This document shows positions 59,763 to 64,000 of a DNA stretch of 64,000 bases, piece after piece. The DNA is from Gammaproteobacteria bacterium (GTDB taxonomy: Bacteria > Pseudomonadota > Gammaproteobacteria > SZUA-140), in assembly GCA_016218365.1 (NCBI GenBank), contig JACREF010000011.1:73094-137093 (forward strand). The letters are read 5' to 3'. Below the pieces are notes generated by a model, which saw only the letters and a program-made list of their open reading frames with translations, had not been told where the DNA came from and did not search any database. Position 1 is the stretch's first letter. The number at the start of each line of letters is the position of its first letter. Made by a program: the position numbers and the translations under genes.

Positions 59763-62700
59763 CGCCGTCATCGCCGCGGCGCTGCGCAACAAGTTCCAGG
59801 TCGCGCTGGCGACCGTGCTGCTGATTGCGGCGGGCCTGTGGGCGCTGCGCACCACGCCGCTGGATGCGATCCCCGATCTGTCCGACGTGCAGGTGATCGT
59901 GTTCACCGACTATCCCGGCCAGGCGCCGCAGGTGGTCGAGGACCAGGTCACCTATCCGCTGACCACGGCGCTGCTCGCCGTGCCGCACGCCCGGGTGGTG
60001 CGCGGTTATTCGCTGTTCGGCATGTCCTTCGTCTATCTGATCTTCGATGACGGCACCGATCTGTACTGGGCGCGCACGCGGGTGCTGGAATATCTGAACT
60101 ATGTGCGCGAACGGCTGCCGGCCGGGGTCAACCCGACGCTGGGCCCCGATGCCACCGGCGTGGGCTGGGTGTATGAATATGCGCTGGTGGACAGAACAGG
60201 TCGCCATGATCTGGCGCAATTACGCGCGATCCAGGACTGGTTTCTGCGTTATCAGCTGCAGACCGTGCCCGGTGTCGCCGAGGTGGCGGCGATCGGCGGT
60301 TATGTCAAGCAATACCAGGTCGAGGTGGACCCGCGTGCGCTGGCCGCCTACAACATCCCGCTGGCGCGGGTGCGCGAGGCCATCGAGCGCTCCAACAGCG
60401 ATGTTGGCGGCGGCGTGGTCGAACTGGCCGAGACCGAATATGTGGTACGCGGCCGTGGCTACCTGCACTCTATTGACGACATCGAGGGCATACCGGTCGA
60501 TGTCGACGTGCGCGGCGTGCCGGTCCGTATCAAGGATATCTCCCAGGTGCACCTTGGGCCGGAACTGCGGCGCGGCATCGCGGAACTCGACGGCGACGGC
60601 GAGGTGGCGGGCGGCGTGGTGGTGATGCGCCATGGCGGCAATGCACTCGCCGTCATCGAGCAGCTGCGCGCCCGGCTGGCAGAGTTGAAGAAGAGTTTGC
60701 CGGAAGGCGTGGAGATCGTGCCGGTCTATGATCGCGGCGCGTTGATCGAGCGCGCGGTCGCGACACTGAAACGCGCGCTCGGCGAAGAGTCGCTGGTGGT
60801 TGCGCTGGTGTGCATGCTGTTCCTGTTACATGCCCGCTCGGCGCTGGTGGCCATCGTGACCTTGCCGCTGGGGATCCTCGCCGCGGTGCTGGTCATGCGC
60901 TGGCAAGGTATCAACGCCAACATCATGTCGCTGGGCGGCATCGCCATCGCCATCGGCGCGATGGTCGACGGCGCGATCGTCATGATCGAGAACGCGCACA
61001 AGCATCTGGAGCGTGCGGTCGCGGAAAAAGGGCGCGCGTTGAGCGATGGCGAACGCTGGCAGGCGTGCAGTGCCGCAGCACGTGAGGTCGGGCCCGCACT
61101 GTTCTTTTCGCTGCTGATCATCACGGTGTCGTTTCTGCCGGTGTTCACGCTGCAGGCGCAGGAGGGCCGGCTGTTCGCGCCGCTCGCCTTTACCAAGAGC
61201 TATGCAATGGCCGCGGCGGCGCTGCTGGCGGTGACGTTGGTGCCGGTGCTGATGGGCTATCTGATCCGCGGCAAGATCCTGCCCGAGACGCGCAATCCGG
61301 TCAACCGCCTGCTGCGTGCCTGGCACATGCCGGCACTGGCACTGGCGATGCGCCGGCGCCGGCTGACGCTGGGCATCGCCGCGGCGCTGCTCGCGGTCAC
61401 GCTCTATCCGGTGTTGAAGCTGGGCACGGAATTCATGCCGCCGCTCGATGAAGGCGACATCCTGTACATGCCGACGATGTATCCCGGCGTGTCGATCACC
61501 AAGGCGCGCGAGTTCACCCAGCAGACCGACAAGATCCTGCACAGTTTCCCCGAGGTGCAATCGGTGTTCGGTAAGGCGGGCCGCGCGGAGACCGCCACCG
61601 ACATGGCGCCGTTGTCGATGCTGGAGACGACGGTACGGCTGAAGCCGCGGGCGCTGTGGCCCGAGCCTGCCAAGCCCACGTCGCAGCTGATCCAGCAGAT
61701 GGATGCGGCGATCAGGTTTCCCGGTGTCGCCAATGTGTGGACGCTGCCGATCAAGAACCGCATCGACATGCTGGCCACCGGCATCAAGACGCCGGTGGGG
61801 ATCAAGGTCAGCGGCCCCGATCTCACGGTGCTGCAGCAACTGGTGACACAGCTGGAGCGTACGTTGAAACGCCTGCCGCAGACCCGCTCGGCCTTCGGCG
61901 ACCGCGCAATGGGCGGCTATTACCTGGATTTTGATATCCGGCGCGAGCAGGCGGCGCGCTATGGCCTGGCCGTCGGCGAGGTGCAGGATGTCATCCAGAC
62001 CGCCATCGGTGGCATCAACGTGACGCAGACCATCGAAGGGCTGGAGCGTTATCCGGTCAGCCTGCGTTATCCGCGCGAATTGCGCGACAACCTCGAGCAA
62101 TTGAACCGGGTGCTGATCCCGACGCCGAGCGGCGCGCAGATCCCGCTGGCGCTGGTGGCGGACGTAAAATTGCGGCGCGGCCCGCCGGACATCAAGAGCG
62201 AGAACGCCCGCCCCAATGCATGGGTGTATGTGGACATCAATACCGCGGACATCGGCGGTTATGTGACGCAGGCCAAGGCGGCGGTGGCGCGTGAGGTGCA
62301 ACTGCCGTCCGGTTACACGCTCGCCTGGTCGGGGCAATATGAATACATCGAGCGCGCCGCGGCGCGGCTGCGGATCGTCGTGCCGGCGACGCTGCTGATC
62401 ATCTTCGTGCTGCTGTACTGGAACTTCAGGAATGTCACCGCGCCGCTGGTGGTGATGCTGTCGATCCCCCTCGGCCTGATCGGCGGCGTGTGGCTGGTGT
62501 ATCTGCTGGGCTATAACCTGTCGGTGGCGGTGATGGTGGGCTTCATTGCGCTGGCCGGTGTCGCCGCCGAGATCGGTGTGCTGGTGCTGACCTTCATCGA
62601 TCAGGAGGTGGCGCGCCGCCGTGCCTCCGGTGTGCAGTTGACCGCGGCGGAACTGCTGCAGGCCGCCGAGGCCGGCGCCGCCGAGCGCGTGCGGCCGATC

Positions 62701-62886
62701 GCGATGACGGCCACCGCCATCATCGCCGGGCTGCTGCCGATCATGTGGAGCAGCGGCACCGGCTCCGAGGTCATGCGGCGCATCGCCGCACCGATGGTCG
62801 GCGGCATGGCGAGTGTCACCGTGCTGAGCCTGATCGTGCTGCCGGTGATCTATGGCTGGGTGCTGCAGATCAGCGAGAAGAGATAG
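59755..62886 (+). CDS. cusA: CusA-type HME-RND efflux pump, copy 2
   Basis: DAIPDLSDVQVIVFTDYPGQAPQVVEDQVTYPL; LYM...PLSM(+50)...RIDM(+50) Met triad; start moved from 59671 to the ATG at 59755. Confidence 0.95.
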   Translation: MIDAVIAAALRNKFQVALATVLLIAAGLWALRTTPLDAIPDLSDVQVIVFTDYPGQAPQVVEDQVTYPLTTALLAVPHARVVRGYSLFGMSFVYLIFDDGTDLYWARTRVLEYLNYVRERLPAGVNPTLGPDATGVGWVYEYALVDRTGRHDLAQLRAIQDWFLRYQLQTVPGVAEVAAIGGYVKQYQVEVDPRALAAYNIPLARVREAIERSNSDVGGGVVELAETEYVVRGRGYLHSIDDIEGIPVDVDVRGVPVRIKDISQVHLGPELRRGIAELDGDGEVAGGVVVMRHGGNALAVIEQLRARLAELKKSLPEGVEIVPVYDRGALIERAVATLKRALGEESLVVALVCMLFLLHARSALVAIVTLPLGILAAVLVMRWQGINANIMSLGGIAIAIGAMVDGAIVMIENAHKHLERAVAEKGRALSDGERWQACSAAAREVGPALFFSLLIITVSFLPVFTLQAQEGRLFAPLAFTKSYAMAAAALLAVTLVPVLMGYLIRGKILPETRNPVNRLLRAWHMPALALAMRRRRLTLGIAAALLAVTLYPVLKLGTEFMPPLDEGDILYMPTMYPGVSITKAREFTQQTDKILHSFPEVQSVFGKAGRAETATDMAPLSMLETTVRLKPRALWPEPAKPTSQLIQQMDAAIRFPGVANVWTLPIKNRIDMLATGIKTPVGIKVSGPDLTVLQQLVTQLERTLKRLPQTRSAFGDRAMGGYYLDFDIRREQAARYGLAVGEVQDVIQTAIGGINVTQTIEGLERYPVSLRYPRELRDNLEQLNRVLIPTPSGAQIPLALVADVKLRRGPPDIKSENARPNAWVYVDINTADIGGYVTQAKAAVAREVQLPSGYTLAWSGQYEYIERAAARLRIVVPATLLIIFVLLYWNFRNVTAPLVVMLSIPLGLIGGVWLVYLLGYNLSVAVMVGFIALAGVAAEIGVLVLTFIDQEVARRRASGVQLTAAELLQAAEAGAAERVRPIAMTATAIIAGLLPIMWSSGTGSEVMRRIAAPMVGGMASVTVLSLIVLPVIYGWVLQISEKR

Positions 62887-62930
62887 TGTAGCGATGATGC
62901 TGAAAACCGCAGTTGCCACCCCGCTCATGC

Positions 62931-63061
62931 CCTTCGACATAGCTCAGGACAGGCATCGATACACCTTGCTACGCAAAGTACTCAGCACGAACGGGGTGGT
63001 CACCAATCTGGTGAGAGGCCGTTCGCCCTGAGTAGCCCGCACAGCGGACGTATCGAAGGGT
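62931..63061. repeat. Third, degenerate member of the TTCGATACG/CTGAGTAGC repeat family
   Basis: CCTTCGACATAGCTCAGGACAGGCATCGATACACC...GTACTCAGCACGAACGG...CCGTTCGCCCTGAGTAGCCCGC...CGTATCGAAGG. Confidence 0.75.
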
Positions 63062-63097
63062 TGTCATCGTTAAACCATATTGACAGGAGGATTAAAA

Positions 63098-63490
63098 ATG
63101 AAATTTACTGCTTTGGTGCTCGCTGCTGTATCCAATCTGTTCCTTGCGAACATCGTGGCCGCCGGTACGGTACTGGAAGAAAAACAGCTCATCGATGGTT
63201 ACACTGTGAGCTTCCGGATTGCCCCGGCAAAAGCGGGGGCGGAGATGGGTGGCAGCCACGACGTCTTGGTGAAGATTGACAAGAATGGCAAGGCCGTGAC
63301 CGATGCCCAGGTGAACTCCAAGGCCGTCCATCCTGATGGCAACGAAGAGAGCAGGATGATGATGGCGATGGGTGACGGGTATATGGCCGGCTATGACCTG
63401 GGTCATGCCGGCCGGCATCAGATGATGATCCTGTTCAAGACCGCCGATGGCGCCAGACACCGCGGCGGGGTGTGGTATAACGGTCGCTAG
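63098..63490 (+). CDS. Exported Met/His-rich small protein, candidate periplasmic metal-binding protein
   Basis: Signal peptide MKFTALVLAAVSNLFLANIVAAG; ESRMMMAMGDGYMAGYDLGHAGRHQMMILFKTADGARHRGG; SD AGGAGG upstream. Confidence 0.75.
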   Translation: MKFTALVLAAVSNLFLANIVAAGTVLEEKQLIDGYTVSFRIAPAKAGAEMGGSHDVLVKIDKNGKAVTDAQVNSKAVHPDGNEESRMMMAMGDGYMAGYDLGHAGRHQMMILFKTADGARHRGGVWYNGR

Positions 63491-63520
63491 GCCTCCATGC
63501 TGATCTGACAAGGAGATCAT

Positions 63521-64000
63521 ATGCCCGACATCATCCCGAACTGGCACCCGGTCTTCGTGCATTTCACCGTCGCGCTGTGTTCGCTCGCGGCGGGGCTGTT
63601 TGCCATCACCCCCTTCGTCAAACCGCCGTTGCAGCAACAATGGCAGATCGTGGCGCGCTGGGCGTTGTGGTTTGGCGGCGGATTCACGATCATCACTGGC
63701 CTGACCGGGCTCTATGCCTATAACACTGTGACCCATGATACCCCCTCCCATGTCGCAATGACCGATCACCGCAACTGGGCGCTCGCGACCATCACGCTGT
63801 TTGTGGCGCTCGCCGTTTGGTCGATGGTCCGGGTGCGCCGCAACCAGGCGCTTGGTACGGTATTTATTGCGGTGATGATCATTGCCGGCGGCGTGCTGGC
63901 CGCAACCGCATGGCGCGGGGCGGAGGTGGTATTTCGCTATGGCGTGGGGGTGATGTCCTTGCCCAGGCCGGAAGGCGCGGGCCATGTGCATGAACATGCC
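63521..64000 (+). CDS. DUF2231-like four-TM membrane protein (3' end beyond window)
   Basis: Open frame to window end, absent from the ORF track: MPDIIPNWHPVFVHFTVALCSLAAGLFAITPFVKPPLQQQWQIVARWALWFGGGFTIITGLTGLYAYNTVTHDTPSHVAMTDHRNWALATIT; SD AGGAG upstream. Confidence 0.8.
   Translation, partial: MPDIIPNWHPVFVHFTVALCSLAAGLFAITPFVKPPLQQQWQIVARWALWFGGGFTIITGLTGLYAYNTVTHDTPSHVAMTDHRNWALATITLFVALAVWSMVRVRRNQALGTVFIAVMIIAGGVLAATAWRGAEVVFRYGVGVMSLPRPEGAGHVHEHA

Noticed and set aside
60826-62940. 704-aa minus-strand ORF opposite cusA copy 2
   Set aside because: Extreme His/Gln/Arg-rich translation, antisense to a clear RND pump.

Overview
This is a 64 kb chromosomal window from a GC-rich gammaproteobacterium, judging from gene content and synteny (nusA-infB-rbfA-truB-rpsO-pnp, thrS-infC-rpmI-rplT-pheST-ihfA-merR-tRNA, fabA-fabB, rsd, rlmM). 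Most of it is housekeeping or ordinary metabolic sequence. It also has alaC-hom-thrC, metH, aspC, uvrB, msrPQ, a TerC-type membrane protein, a MacAB-like ABC exporter, an alpha-glucan phosphorylase and an ene-reductase. From about 48 kb to the end is a metal-efflux block: two paralogous CusCBA-type HME-RND systems, a P-II type ATPase and several Met/His-rich periplasmic proteins. Two tRNAs (Val-GAC, Pro-GGG) are present. No rRNA, CRISPR array, integrase or intact transposase was seen. The most unusual locus lies between pnp and a convergent pilZ gene (7.9-9.4 kb). There, a 115-bp inverted repeat pair (about 90% identical, each copy ending in an intrinsic terminator) encloses a visibly AT-richer 1.2 kb insert with one uncharacterised membrane/coiled-coil/winged-helix gene. 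That gene has integron-cassette-like boundaries: GTTAGGC 10 nt before the ATG, and GCCTAAC overlapping the stop codon. Other notable items are an infC gene with a non-canonical AUC start missed by the ORF track, a group II intron 5' remnant cut off by a palindromic repeat, several dispersed intergenic repeat families, and a large hairpin in the rpsO-pnp spacer. All family names come from reading the sequence by eye; no database search was run.
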